Positions 1-8,840 of a stretch of DNA of 64,000 nucleotides are shown in pieces. Numbering within the stretch: position 1 is the first letter of the stretch; each line of letters starts with the position of its first letter. The position numbers and the translations under genes were made by a program. A model generated the notes under the pieces. It saw only the letters and a program-made list of their open reading frames with translations, did not search any database and had not been told where the DNA came from. Source of the stretch: Adhaeretor mobilis. Lineage in GTDB: Bacteria; Planctomycetota; Planctomycetia; Pirellulales; Lacipirellulaceae. The stretch lies in the NCBI RefSeq assembly GCF_007741515.1, contig NZ_CP036263.1, forward strand, positions 248,001-312,000. Reading direction: 5' to 3'.

Positions 1-1537
1 CCGCCATCGAGCGAGGATGAGTCAACACGACTCGACCCGTCTCATGACGGTCGTCCTTGCCTGCTGAGAGCGGCAACGCGCCCAGGACTGGCAGTTGTAA
101 CGTGGCGGCAATCTCTTCGATCGATTTGAGGCGGTGATCCATGAGATCACGCAACCAAGCCAACCCAAAACCTGTCAGCCCGCCTAGCAATGCTCCGATA
201 GCAAGAAACCGAGCAGGGATGGGGTAAGTCGGTTCTGACGATGCACGCGCCACCTCCATGATGCTGACATTCATCGCGCCCACATCCTCAGTCAGGTTAA
301 TTCCCTTGATTTGCTCGTCCACTCTGTCGACATCGCGCACCGTTCGCGCTAGCGAATTTTCCAATGTCGTTAGTTTGGCAGCTTGCGAGTTAACCTGCAT
401 GGCAAGTTTGAACTGCTTATCGTAGCTTCGCTGCAGTTCCTCGCGTTTCTGCTCGAGAAGCTGATGCTCCTGGCTAACGGTTTCAACGTAAGCAGAAACA
501 ATGGCCTTCTTCCTCTCCTCGGTCGCTTCTAGCTGCTTAGCGAGTCGCTCTTCCATAGCTGCCTTAGATTGTAGTGCCAGCTTGACCCGCGTGTGCCCGT
601 CTCCCCAAGTCGCTCGCAAAGCATCGATCTGTAGTTGGATGTCTTGGATTTGCTTTTCCAGGTCAACCTGCAAGCGGTTCTCAAGGCTAATGTCCTGGGC
701 GACGCTTTGCTGCCCGCTGGCAAGCTCCAGTAGAAAGGGACGCAAACTGGGGGATTCGAGCATTTGTTGAGTACGATTGTGGCGAGCCTTGGAATCCAGC
801 AATGCCAGTTCAACGCGATCGAGCTCCGAGGCCAACGCGGCAAACCTTTTCGTGATGACATTCTCCTCTCCCACCTGCACCGCCAGGGCGGCATTCTGCC
901 CGCGGAATTTCTCGAGCGCTTCGATCCGCTGCTCTAGCTCAGCATCGCGGCGTTGCTTTTCATTGCGAAGGATGTTGAGCACTTCCACGGTATCCGTGCG
1001 ACGTTCTTCAGCATATTTACTGATGTAAGCATCCACCACGGAGTTAACGATCTGGGCGGCATCTTCCGCACTGGGAAGTTCGATCATGACATTGATAATG
1101 TCGTCGTTCTTACCTACCTGAACGCTGAGGTTCTTTTTCAACAAACCGATCGGATTATCCGTGGAGCGAAAGGTTTCTAGCTGGGAGCTTTCTGGTGCAT
1201 TCGCTGCAGCTGCCAAGACAGGCGTGGAAGTAATGAGCTCCGCTTGCGTGTAGAGGTAGCTCGAAGAGGTGCCCCGCTGGGCATCGCTCGCAAAAATCTG
1301 CGGCAGACTACGCTCGACGTAAATCCGAGAAACACTTGTGTAGCGAGGTACCACGCGTTGCAAGTAAAGCCAGGCGCACCCGACCCCCAAGAGTACGGTC
1401 AGCAAAAGCAGCCAGCGCGCTTGCCAGGCGATACTCAGCAAGTTTGTTTGCAGTGCGCTATCATCGCCCTTGCCAGCGTTTGGCTGAGGATCTGCATCAA
1501 GCGAATAATCATCTTCATATTCAACAAGAGACGACAT
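1..1537 (-). CDS. Wzz/GumC-type polysaccharide chain-length regulator, partial (probably with a BY-kinase domain beyond the edge)
   Basis: I read an open frame from an ATG at 1537 to the window edge with no stop, about 512 residues; the 3' end is missing. After a polar N-terminus there is a membrane segment at residues 42-59, then a large periplasmic-type region rich in predicted coiled coil (runs of E, K, R, L and Q around residues 170-400). A second membrane segment follows a Pro-rich stretch (PTYPIPARFLAIGALLGG). After it comes a cytoplasmic start with LKSIEEIAATLQLPVLGALP, which is typical of the junction to a bacterial tyrosine-kinase (Wzc/EpsG) domain. Proteins of this family set the length of exported polysaccharide in the inner membrane. 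The gene diverges from the polysaccharide operon that begins at 2335. Whether the kinase domain is fused cannot be seen here. Confidence 0.85.
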   Translation of the reverse strand, partial: MSSLVEYEDDYSLDADPQPNAGKGDDSALQTNLLSIAWQARWLLLLTVLLGVGCAWLYLQRVVPRYTSVSRIYVERSLPQIFASDAQRGTSSSYLYTQAELITSTPVLAAAANAPESSQLETFRSTDNPIGLLKKNLSVQVGKNDDIINVMIELPSAEDAAQIVNSVVDAYISKYAEERRTDTVEVLNILRNEKQRRDAELEQRIEALEKFRGQNAALAVQVGEENVITKRFAALASELDRVELALLDSKARHNRTQQMLESPSLRPFLLELASGQQSVAQDISLENRLQVDLEKQIQDIQLQIDALRATWGDGHTRVKLALQSKAAMEERLAKQLEATEERKKAIVSAYVETVSQEHQLLEQKREELQRSYDKQFKLAMQVNSQAAKLTTLENSLARTVRDVDRVDEQIKGINLTEDVGAMNVSIMEVARASSEPTYPIPARFLAIGALLGGLTGFGLAWLRDLMDHRLKSIEEIAATLQLPVLGALPLSAGKDDRHETGRVVLTHPRSMA

Positions 1538-2056
1538 CGAAACTTTCTACTCTAAGACGGCGGATCAAAGCGGAGCTTCAAGAAAGAGATGAGTTTTCCG
1601 CGCGGCGCGAGCCACATTGACGAGAGACTAGCCAGCTCCGCTGGCAGATGGTGCTACTTGCTTGCAGCGTGTACAAAGTCAGCCTGTCGCTCTCACTCTT
1701 CCAGGTAAAAGGTACGAGTGCCATTCTATCTACTGCCAACCAGGGTGTCTTGGTATTGGGAGGCTTGGCGATGCAGATTTTTGCTAATCGCTAACATCCC
1801 CCGTCCTGTTTCTGCGGCTCATGAAGATTAGGAGGCTTATGCTGGATGTCGGTTGAGCCTCATTCAACTCTCAGGGCTGCGACACAGTACGCCCAGTATT
1901 ACTGGAAGCCCTCAGCTTGCAGATGGCTTGCGTTGTTCCACCTACAGATTACACTGACAAATTGCTCTCAAACGCACGAATCGGGCCAATTGCTTCTGCC
2001 ATCTGCGACCCACTCGGGTTCGCCGCTTGATTAGTCAGGCGGATCGCGAATGACTC

Positions 2057-2072
2057 GCAATCCGCGGATTGC
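2057..2072. repeat. Perfect 16-bp palindrome
   Basis: The sequence GCAATCCGCGGATTGC is its own reverse complement, with no spacer. It lies in the divergent leader about 260 bp before the NusG-like gene. A spacer-less palindrome of this size fits a dimeric repressor site better than a terminator, but no regulator gene is adjacent, so the role is open. Confidence 0.5.
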
Positions 2073-2171
2073 TGGTCCTGGGATCGACAGTTGGCAGTAT
2101 CGTGTCTACGAGCAGGGGAATAATAGAGAGTCCTTAGATAGGGGTACTTTCCGAATTGGGATGTGCACCCA

Positions 2172-2228
2172 CCTGGACGAAGTCCAGGAAGATGCGACTT
2201 TCGGCAAGTCGCATCTTCTTCCGAGAAG
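2172..2228 (+). promoter_or_regulatory. Tandem RNA hairpins in the leader of the NusG-like gene (possible attenuator)
   Basis: Three stems can be drawn. CCTGGAC (2172-2178) pairs with GTCCAGG (2182-2188). GAAGATGCGACTT (2188-2200) pairs perfectly with AAGTCGCATCTTC (2206-2218) over a 5-nt loop. CTTCT (2215-2219) pairs with AGAAG (2224-2228) and competes with the end of the second stem. The second stem is followed by a short pyrimidine run rather than a clean U-tract. Placement ahead of a processive antiterminator gene suggests a leader control element; this is inference. Confidence 0.45.
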
Positions 2229-2334
2229 GCTTTGAGCTAGGTGTCGGTTGGGTGAACATCATTCATTGTTAGGCAACGCAAGCTCTACCACTTCCAGCTC
2301 TCCTCCTACGATCCATAACTGAATTTGACATCTC

Positions 2335-3012
2335 ATGTTGCGCCTTAAAGACAATCCGCCGATGACCTTGCCGAGCCTGCCAGCTTTGGCAGACGCTCCC
2401 GGCTGCTGGACCGCGGCATACTGCAAGCCCCGCCAGGAAAAAGCCCTGGCCTGGGAACTGTGCCGCGGCGAGGTGCCCTACTTTTTGCCGATGATACTTC
2501 GCGAGACCTATTCAGGGAGCCGGCGCCGCAGCAATCTCTATCCCATGTTCACGTCGTACGTGTTCTTCGCAGGCGGAGACAGTGAGCGCTTAGTCGTGCA
2601 GAAGTCGCACCGTACTGTTGGGTTCCTGGAGATCGACCCCGCTGCCCAAGCTTCTTTTAGCCGCGAGATTTCCTCCTTGGAGCTGGCGCTGCGAACGGCA
2701 CCCAAAGAACTCGAACTCTATCCGCAGCTCGTCACAGGTAAACGAGTAGCAGTGATTGGCGGCCCCATGAAGGGGGCTGAGGGGATTGTCCTCAATGCCG
2801 ACAACCCGGCTCGACTCTGGATCGGAGTCACAATGATGGGCGCTGGCGCCAAAGTTGAGCTCCATGCCGATCTCTTATCGCCTCTCTCAGATGAATCAGA
2901 GGAAGTAGCCGAACGCGTCATTGAACTCCCTGTAGGACTAGTCGGGGATGGCAAGCACGTGGCTACCAGACGTTCGCAAAGGGATAGTAGCGAATTCGAA
3001 CTTACCAGATAG
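2335..3012 (+). CDS. NusG-family transcription antiterminator (RfaH/UpxY/LoaP type)
   Basis: The 225-residue product has a NusG N-terminal domain (about residues 24-115, starting WTAAYCKPRQEKALAWEL and including NLYPMFTSYVFF) and a KOW domain near residues 133-160 (GKRVAVIGGPMKGAEGIVL). It is followed by a polar tail of about 40 residues. Specialised NusG paralogues of this kind sit first in long capsule or O-antigen operons and let RNA polymerase read through them; its place directly ahead of some 25 kb of co-directional polysaccharide genes fits that job. An alternative ATG lies at 2362. The housekeeping NusG is expected elsewhere, because no secE/rpl genes are near. Confidence 0.85.
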   Translation: MLRLKDNPPMTLPSLPALADAPGCWTAAYCKPRQEKALAWELCRGEVPYFLPMILRETYSGSRRRSNLYPMFTSYVFFAGGDSERLVVQKSHRTVGFLEIDPAAQASFSREISSLELALRTAPKELELYPQLVTGKRVAVIGGPMKGAEGIVLNADNPARLWIGVTMMGAGAKVELHADLLSPLSDESEEVAERVIELPVGLVGDGKHVATRRSQRDSSEFELTR

Positions 3013-3081
3013 CACGCTGCCACACTCGCAACCAGTTCCTCCACAATAGCAGCAACTCCTTTACCCCCTCCGCCCCAGTTA

Positions 3082-4434
3082 ATGGCTTTGAACGAAAACA
3101 CTAGCACCGACTCCTTGGCACCAAGCTCCTCGGTTCCCGTCTCGCAGGCGTGCACCGCTGTGGTTGGGCTTGGGTACGTTGGCCTGCCGCTTTGCCTTCA
3201 GTTCGCGCGCAGTGGTCACCGCGTGCTTGGCTTGGATATCGACCAGAAGAAGATCGACGCGATCAACGCAGGCAAGTCCTACATCGGCCACATTCCCTCG
3301 GACGATATTGCAAGACTCACGAAAGACGAACTGCTCACCGCTTCTACCGATTTCCAACAGGTTAAGCAAGCCAACACCGTTGTCATTTGTGTACCGACTC
3401 CACTCACCAAGCATCGTGAGCCGGACATCTCCTACATCCTGGCCACAGGTAAGGCCATTGCGCCTCACTTGCAACCCGGCACGCTGGTTGTCCTGGAATC
3501 CACCACCTACCCGGGGACCACCGACACCGAACTGCGCGAAGTCCTCGAAGCCGGCTCAGGCCTCAAAGCGGGTGAAGATTTCCATCTGGCGTTCTCTCCC
3601 GAGCGAGAAGACCCCGGCAACCCGAACAGCCACGTCGGTCGCATACCCAAAGTCGTTGGCGGCTACACACCGGCCTGCTTAGAGAAGGCTGTAGAGTTCT
3701 ACTCCTCAGCAGTCGACAAGGTCGTGCCAGTCAATTCTTGCCGCGCGGCCGAAGCGACGAAACTGCTCGAGAATATCTACCGCAGTGTGAACATCGCCTT
3801 GGTCAACGAGTTGAAGGTCATCTATCACGCCATGGGGATCGATGTCTGGGAGGTAATCGAAGCGGCCAAGACAAAGCCCTTCGGCTACCAAGCCTTCTAC
3901 CCCGGCCCAGGATTGGGCGGCCACTGCATCCCTATCGATCCTTTCTACCTGACCTGGAAAGCCCGCGAGTACGGCCACCCCACTCGCTTCATTGAACTCG
4001 CCGGCGAGATCAACACCGCCATGCCCGATCACGTGGTTAGCGTTATTGGCGAAGCGCTCAACACGCACAAAAAATCCATCAATGGCAGTTCGATCTTAGT
4101 CATCGGCCTCGCTTACAAGAAGAACGTCGGAGACGACCGCGAGTCGCCCAGCTACTCGTTCCTGGAAAAGCTCACCGAAAAAGGTGCCAGCGTCGACTAC
4201 TACGATCCTTACGTGCCCGTCGTCGAGCCAACCCGCGAGCATCCCTCGTGCACCGGCATGCGTTCAGTTGATTGGTCCCAGAAGCAGCTCCAAAGTTACG
4301 ACCTCGTGCTGATCAGCACAGACCACGATTGCATCGACTACAACGAGCTCACCCAATGGGCACCGCTCATCGTCGACACCCGCAACGCCCTGAAGAACAT
4401 TACCACTTCGCCCAATCAGGTTTGGAAAGCCTAA
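3082..4434 (+). CDS. UDP-N-acetylhexosamine 6-dehydrogenase (WbpA/WecC family)
   Basis: The 450-residue protein has a Rossmann NAD site GLGYVG at residues 29-34 and the catalytic cysteine motif GLGGHCIPIDPFYL with Cys282. It matches the length and layout of nucleotide-sugar dehydrogenases that oxidise UDP-GlcNAc or UDP-ManNAc at C6 to the uronic acid. The N-terminal 20 residues are a Ser/Pro-rich extension. The gene lies 69 bp after the antiterminator and 7 bp before the epimerase gene, so it is in the operon. A WecB-type 2-epimerase occurs at 7640, so the substrate may be UDP-ManNAc, but the active-site motif alone does not decide between GlcNAc and ManNAc. Confidence 0.88.
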   Translation: MALNENTSTDSLAPSSSVPVSQACTAVVGLGYVGLPLCLQFARSGHRVLGLDIDQKKIDAINAGKSYIGHIPSDDIARLTKDELLTASTDFQQVKQANTVVICVPTPLTKHREPDISYILATGKAIAPHLQPGTLVVLESTTYPGTTDTELREVLEAGSGLKAGEDFHLAFSPEREDPGNPNSHVGRIPKVVGGYTPACLEKAVEFYSSAVDKVVPVNSCRAAEATKLLENIYRSVNIALVNELKVIYHAMGIDVWEVIEAAKTKPFGYQAFYPGPGLGGHCIPIDPFYLTWKAREYGHPTRFIELAGEINTAMPDHVVSVIGEALNTHKKSINGSSILVIGLAYKKNVGDDRESPSYSFLEKLTEKGASVDYYDPYVPVVEPTREHPSCTGMRSVDWSQKQLQSYDLVLISTDHDCIDYNELTQWAPLIVDTRNALKNITTSPNQVWKA

Positions 4435-4441
4435 CTACCTT

Positions 4442-5407
4442 ATGTCCGAATACCCCAGCCCTGAATACCTAGTCACCGGAGGAGCCGGCTTCATCGGCTC
4501 CAACCTCGTCGAACATCTTGTCAACCAAGGCAAGACGGTCCGCGTCATCGATGATTTCTCCACCGGCAAGCGCGAGAACCTAGCGCCCTGGGCAGACAAA
4601 ATTGAAATCGTCGAAGGTTCCATCTGTAACCCTGAGGACTGCGCCCGTGCCGTCGAAGGCGTCACCTACGTGCTCCACCAGGCGGCCACCCCCTCGGTTC
4701 CCAAGTCGATTGAGTTCCCTCGCGAGACTACCGAGGTCAACGTCATGGGCACTACCAACATGCTCGTCGCCGCTCGCGATGCCGGCGTCAAGCGAATGAC
4801 CTACGCCGCTTCGTCCTCGGCCTACGGAGATACACCCACGCTCCCCAAGGTCGAGACCATGCCCACCAATCCGCGCAGCCCGTACGCGCTGCAAAAGCTC
4901 ACCGGCGAGCACATGTGCCGCATCTTCTTCGAGCAATACGGCCTGCAAACCGTCGCCATCCGCTACTTCAACGTTTTCGGGCCCCGTCAAGATCCATCGA
5001 GTCACTACAGCGCAGTGATCCCCAAGTTCATCACCGCTTACCTACGCAACGAGTCCCCCACCATCTACGGCGATGGCCAACAGTCCCGTGATTTCACCTA
5101 TATCGATAATGTCGTTCATGCCAATCTTTTGGCTTGTACCGCTTCTGATGAGTGCGCCGGCAAAGTTTTCAACATCGCGTGCGGCCAAAGACTGACACTC
5201 CTCGAGCTGGCTGATACCATCAGAGAAGCGCTCGGCGCTTCCGCCTCCCCCAAGCATCTGGAGGAACGCGCCGGCGACGTACGCGACTCACTCGCAGACA
5301 TTACCAAAGCCCAATCGATTCTCGGCTACGAAGTGCAGGTGCCGTTCAAGCAAGGCATCGAACTGACCATCGAAGCCTACAAAGCACTCCAACCCGCCCT
5401 CTCATGA
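4442..5407 (+). CDS. NDP-sugar epimerase, extended SDR (UDP-GlcNAc/UDP-Glc 4-epimerase-like)
   Basis: The 321-residue protein starts with a Rossmann TGGAGFIGS motif at residues 12-20. It carries the SDR catalytic pair Y148-x3-K152 within SPYALQKLTGEH. The RYFNVFGPRQDP motif typical of GalE/WbpP-type enzymes follows. It probably interconverts the C4 configuration of a UDP-hexosamine or of its uronic acid. It is only 7 bp downstream of the UDP-HexNAc dehydrogenase, the same pairing seen in WbpA/WbpP (Vi-antigen-like) pathways. The exact substrate is inferred from context. Confidence 0.85.
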   Translation: MSEYPSPEYLVTGGAGFIGSNLVEHLVNQGKTVRVIDDFSTGKRENLAPWADKIEIVEGSICNPEDCARAVEGVTYVLHQAATPSVPKSIEFPRETTEVNVMGTTNMLVAARDAGVKRMTYAASSSAYGDTPTLPKVETMPTNPRSPYALQKLTGEHMCRIFFEQYGLQTVAIRYFNVFGPRQDPSSHYSAVIPKFITAYLRNESPTIYGDGQQSRDFTYIDNVVHANLLACTASDECAGKVFNIACGQRLTLLELADTIREALGASASPKHLEERAGDVRDSLADITKAQSILGYEVQVPFKQGIELTIEAYKALQPALS

Positions 5408-5500
5408 TGACGCACTCGTGATAACAGCAGCAACGATGACAGTAACAAGAAACACTGGTGAACGCTTCTCCAGCAAATTTCACCTGGTAAACACGCAACA

Positions 5501-7534
5501 ATGACTATGCCCAACGCTAGCTCAGAAAACTCCGCAAACGCTCAACCAACACCCCCAGCCAGTGGCAAGGCTGCAGGCCGCTGGCACAGCGCGCGCCAGC
5601 TCCTTATCCAAGCCCGCATTCCACTGCTCGTCATCGGTCATGCCTTGGTCTTTGTGGCCGCCTATTGGCTCGCGTTTCTGCTCCGCTTCGACTTCTCGCT
5701 TGACCAGAACTACCAGAGCCTCTTCCTCAGGACGTTGCCACTGCTGGTGATCGTCAAGCTGGCTACGTTCTATGTGGCCGGGCATTTCCACGGGTGGTGG
5801 CGGTACGTCACGTTTACCGACCTCGTCACCCTGTTCCGCGCGGCAACCATCGCTACCGCCATCCTGGCCGGGCTAGACTACTTCCTATTTCCCTATCAGG
5901 TTCCCCGCTCGGTCGTCATTCTCGATTGGGGGCTCACCATTCTCGCCATCGGGGCGCTCCGCTCGGTCTGTCGCATCGCCTTAGAGCAGTCACTCAAATC
6001 AAAATCGACGCAGCAAACCCAACGGGCCCTCATCGTCGGCAATAGCTTCGAGTGCTCGCGGCTGGGCCAGCTTATTTCCTCACGTCCCGAGTGGGGCTAC
6101 GAGGTCGTCGGACAGATCGGGCTCAATGGCGAAGCCAAGAAAAGCCGCTTCGCCTTCAATGCCCAGCTGGCCGGCTCCATCGACCAACTTGCCGAAGTCG
6201 CTGAGGAGAAAAACGCCAGTGTCGTCCTCCTTCGCGCCGGCCTGCTGCCCGGGGCAACGCTCCGCCAGCTCATGGACGATTGCACCGAGGCAGGGCTCCA
6301 ACTCAAGGTCATCCCCGATCTGAAAGATCATCTCGATGGCAGCCACAAAGTCCCCATGCGAGACATCGAGATCACCGACCTCCTGCATCGCGATCCCGTC
6401 CAGCTCGATACCTCCTCGATCAACCATCTGATCGAAGGCAAAACCGTCATGGTCACCGGTGCCGGCGGTAGCATCGGCTCTGAGCTGTGCCGTCAGATCA
6501 TGAAGTTCAACCCCCACTCGCTCATCCTCTTAGGTCGCGGCGAGAACCGCATCTTCAAGATCGACTTAGAACTCCGCGCCCTCAATACGGATACCGTCAT
6601 CGAAGCCCGCATCGCCAGCGTCACCGACGAGCGCCGCATGCGTGCGATCTTCGAGGCCCACCGCCCAGACATCATCTTCCACGCCGCCGCCCACAAGCAT
6701 GTGCCGCTGATGGAAGAAAACGTCGCCGAGGCAGTCCAAAACAACGTGCTGGGCACCAAAACCGTCGCCGACCTGGCCAATGAATTCGCCGTCGGCACGT
6801 TCGTCTTTATCTCCACGGACAAAGCCGTCAACCCGACCAGCGTCATGGGCTGCACCAAGCAACTGGGCGAACGCTACGTGATGGCCTTGGCCGCCGATAC
6901 GCCCACCCGCTTCATGGTCACCCGCTTCGGCAACGTGCTGGGCTCCAACGGCAGCGTGGTGCCCCTGTTCAAAAGGCAAATCGAAAACGGCGGCCCGATC
7001 ACCGTCACCGACGCCCGCATGACACGCTTCTTCATGACCATCCCCGAGGCCAGCCAACTGGTCCTGCAAGCCGCCGCCATCGGCGAAGACGGCCAAATCG
7101 TCGTGCTCGACATGGGCGAGCAAATCAAAGTCATCGACATGGCCCGCGACCTCATCCGCCTCGCCGGCCTCCCGGAGCACGCCATCGACATCGAAGTCAC
7201 CGGCATCCGCCCGGGCGAAAAGCTGTACGAAGAACTCTTCGACGACCACGAAACCACCGTCGACATGCCGCACCCCAAGCTCAACGCAGCGCGGTACGTA
7301 CGGCACACCGTGGGCGAAGTTACGGGGGAGATTGAGTCGCTCATCGGGGCTTGTGGCGAGGGGGACGAGGCGCTGCGGGATGTGATTCGCTCGATCGTTT
7401 TGAACTACGCTTCGAGTGAGGAGTTATCGAGCGAGCCAGACCAGTGCGATACCGGCCAGAGTGAAGCCGTCGAGCATGTAGCTGTGCCAGAACAAAATCT
7501 ACCCTACTCAGCTGCGACACCAATGCGACAGTAG
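5501..7534 (+). CDS. Membrane-bound UDP-GlcNAc 4,6-dehydratase (PglF/WbpM/CapD family)
   Basis: The 677-residue protein has about four membrane segments in the first 150 residues, a CoA-binding-like Rossmann domain in the middle, and a C-terminal extended SDR domain with TGAGGSIG at residues 319-326. The modified active-site signature STDKAVNPTSVMGCTK is typical of PglF/WbpM. The family converts UDP-GlcNAc to UDP-4-keto-6-deoxy-GlcNAc, the first step to bacillosamine, QuiNAc or FucNAc. In this locus the 4-keto sugar would feed the PglE-type aminotransferase at 26774. The last 60 residues are Ser/Glu-rich and look disordered. The DNA is strongly GC-rich, unlike the genes after 7.6 kb. Confidence 0.9.
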   Translation: MTMPNASSENSANAQPTPPASGKAAGRWHSARQLLIQARIPLLVIGHALVFVAAYWLAFLLRFDFSLDQNYQSLFLRTLPLLVIVKLATFYVAGHFHGWWRYVTFTDLVTLFRAATIATAILAGLDYFLFPYQVPRSVVILDWGLTILAIGALRSVCRIALEQSLKSKSTQQTQRALIVGNSFECSRLGQLISSRPEWGYEVVGQIGLNGEAKKSRFAFNAQLAGSIDQLAEVAEEKNASVVLLRAGLLPGATLRQLMDDCTEAGLQLKVIPDLKDHLDGSHKVPMRDIEITDLLHRDPVQLDTSSINHLIEGKTVMVTGAGGSIGSELCRQIMKFNPHSLILLGRGENRIFKIDLELRALNTDTVIEARIASVTDERRMRAIFEAHRPDIIFHAAAHKHVPLMEENVAEAVQNNVLGTKTVADLANEFAVGTFVFISTDKAVNPTSVMGCTKQLGERYVMALAADTPTRFMVTRFGNVLGSNGSVVPLFKRQIENGGPITVTDARMTRFFMTIPEASQLVLQAAAIGEDGQIVVLDMGEQIKVIDMARDLIRLAGLPEHAIDIEVTGIRPGEKLYEELFDDHETTVDMPHPKLNAARYVRHTVGEVTGEIESLIGACGEGDEALRDVIRSIVLNYASSEELSSEPDQCDTGQSEAVEHVAVPEQNLPYSAATPMRQ

Positions 7535-7639
7535 TCGTGAGATGAGCGGATTAGGAGCTGCAATCGGTCGATCTATTGGAGTAAAGAGCAGCGTGAAACA
7601 TTACGGGATTCTATCCTATGCCACAGATTGCTTCGAATA

Positions 7640-8758
7640 ATGAAGATCATATGTATTGCAGGAGCTCGACCCAATTTTATGAAAATAGCTCCCATCATGG
7701 AAGCTTTTCATTCTCATTCTGGTATTGAACCGCTGCTTGTTCACACAGGCCAGCACTACGATGAGAAAATGAGTAACCTCTTCTTTCGAGAGTTGGGGAT
7801 TCCGGAACCGGATATCAATCTCGAAGTTGGCAGTGGTAGCCACGCTGTTCAGACTGCCGAGATCATGAGAGCTTTTGAGCCGGTTTGTATCGAACATGCC
7901 CCAAATTACGTCCTAGTTGTCGGTGACGTCAACAGTACGATTGCCTGCGGGTTAGTCGCAGTGAAGCTCGGTATCAAGCTAATTCACGTCGAGGCAGGCT
8001 TGCGAAGCGGTGATCGGAGGATGCCTGAGGAAATCAATCGACTTCTGACTGATTCAATCAGCGACTTACTCTTTTGCACGGAGCGATCGGGTGTTGAAAA
8101 TCTTCGCCGTGAAGGGGTCGCTGCCGAGCGAGTGCATCTAGTCGGTAACGTCATGATCGACACGTTACTGAAGAATCGCGAAAAAGCTGAACGGTCAACT
8201 ATCCTCGCAGATATGGGGCTAGAAGCTGGAGGCTATGCCACAATGACCCTGCATCGCCCTAGCAACGTCGATAATCCTAAACGACTCTCGAACATCCTCG
8301 ACGCCATTGACCACATCCAACGCGACCTTCCCATTGTCTTTCCAATCCACCCCCGTACTCGTAAGAACGTCTCGGCCTTTAGTTTTGAGGATCGGGTAAA
8401 GTCGATGAAGAACCTTCATGTGGTTGAACCCATTGGCTATCTCGATTTCCTTAAGCTAAATGCGTCTGCAAAACTCGTTCTGACAGACTCTGGCGGCCTT
8501 CAAGAAGAGACAACGATTCTGAAGGTGCCGTGCATCACCATTCGTGAGAATACCGAGCGCCCAGTTACGTGTGACATTGGTTCTAATCAATTGGTTGGCA
8601 CAAGTACTGACGCGATCTTAGGTGCCTACGAGAGAATTGCATCCAACCAATTCGATCAGGCTGGCATTCCTGGACTCTGGGATGGCAAAGCTGCCAGCCG
8701 GATCGCAAGCATTCTGATCGATGTGGATGCTCAAACTATGTCAGTTACGAAACCTTGA
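7640..8758 (+). CDS. wecB: Non-hydrolysing UDP-N-acetylglucosamine 2-epimerase
   Basis: The protein of about 372 residues begins MKIICIAGARPNFMKIAPIM, the hallmark N-terminus of the family. It also contains HVEAGLRSGDRRMPEEINR and TDSGGLQEE. It interconverts UDP-GlcNAc and UDP-ManNAc. I chose the ATG at 7640 because the family N-terminus starts there; the frame stays open upstream to a TTG at 7628. No good Shine-Dalgarno sequence is visible. The gene marks the left end of an AT-richer block. With the dehydrogenase at 3082 it could supply UDP-ManNAcA. Confidence 0.9.
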   Translation: MKIICIAGARPNFMKIAPIMEAFHSHSGIEPLLVHTGQHYDEKMSNLFFRELGIPEPDINLEVGSGSHAVQTAEIMRAFEPVCIEHAPNYVLVVGDVNSTIACGLVAVKLGIKLIHVEAGLRSGDRRMPEEINRLLTDSISDLLFCTERSGVENLRREGVAAERVHLVGNVMIDTLLKNREKAERSTILADMGLEAGGYATMTLHRPSNVDNPKRLSNILDAIDHIQRDLPIVFPIHPRTRKNVSAFSFEDRVKSMKNLHVVEPIGYLDFLKLNASAKLVLTDSGGLQEETTILKVPCITIRENTERPVTCDIGSNQLVGTSTDAILGAYERIASNQFDQAGIPGLWDGKAASRIASILIDVDAQTMSVTKP

Positions 8759-8840
8759 TGGAGCACTCTCACTTGGGTGAACGACTGCAATTGCCAGACT
8801 GGCTACAGGAAAGCCAATAATCTCTGAAACCTCAAGAGTC

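Larger units (their letters stand above)
1538..2334. other. Non-coding divergent leader region of the polysaccharide locus
   Basis: This stretch of about 0.8 kb lies between the divergent chain-length regulator and the NusG-like gene. Short open frames inside it show no family resemblance or convincing ribosome site. It contains a 16-bp palindrome and a set of hairpins listed separately. I did not find a clear sigma-70 or sigma-54 promoter by eye. Confidence 0.6.

Noticed and set aside
2335-3012. Housekeeping NusG
   Set aside because: It lacks the secE/ribosomal context and heads a polysaccharide operon, so a specialised paralogue is more likely.
6566-7306. Minus-strand open frame of 246 codons inside the PglF-like gene
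   Set aside because: It is antisense to a strongly supported enzyme and has repetitive GD/AD composition typical of a shadow frame.
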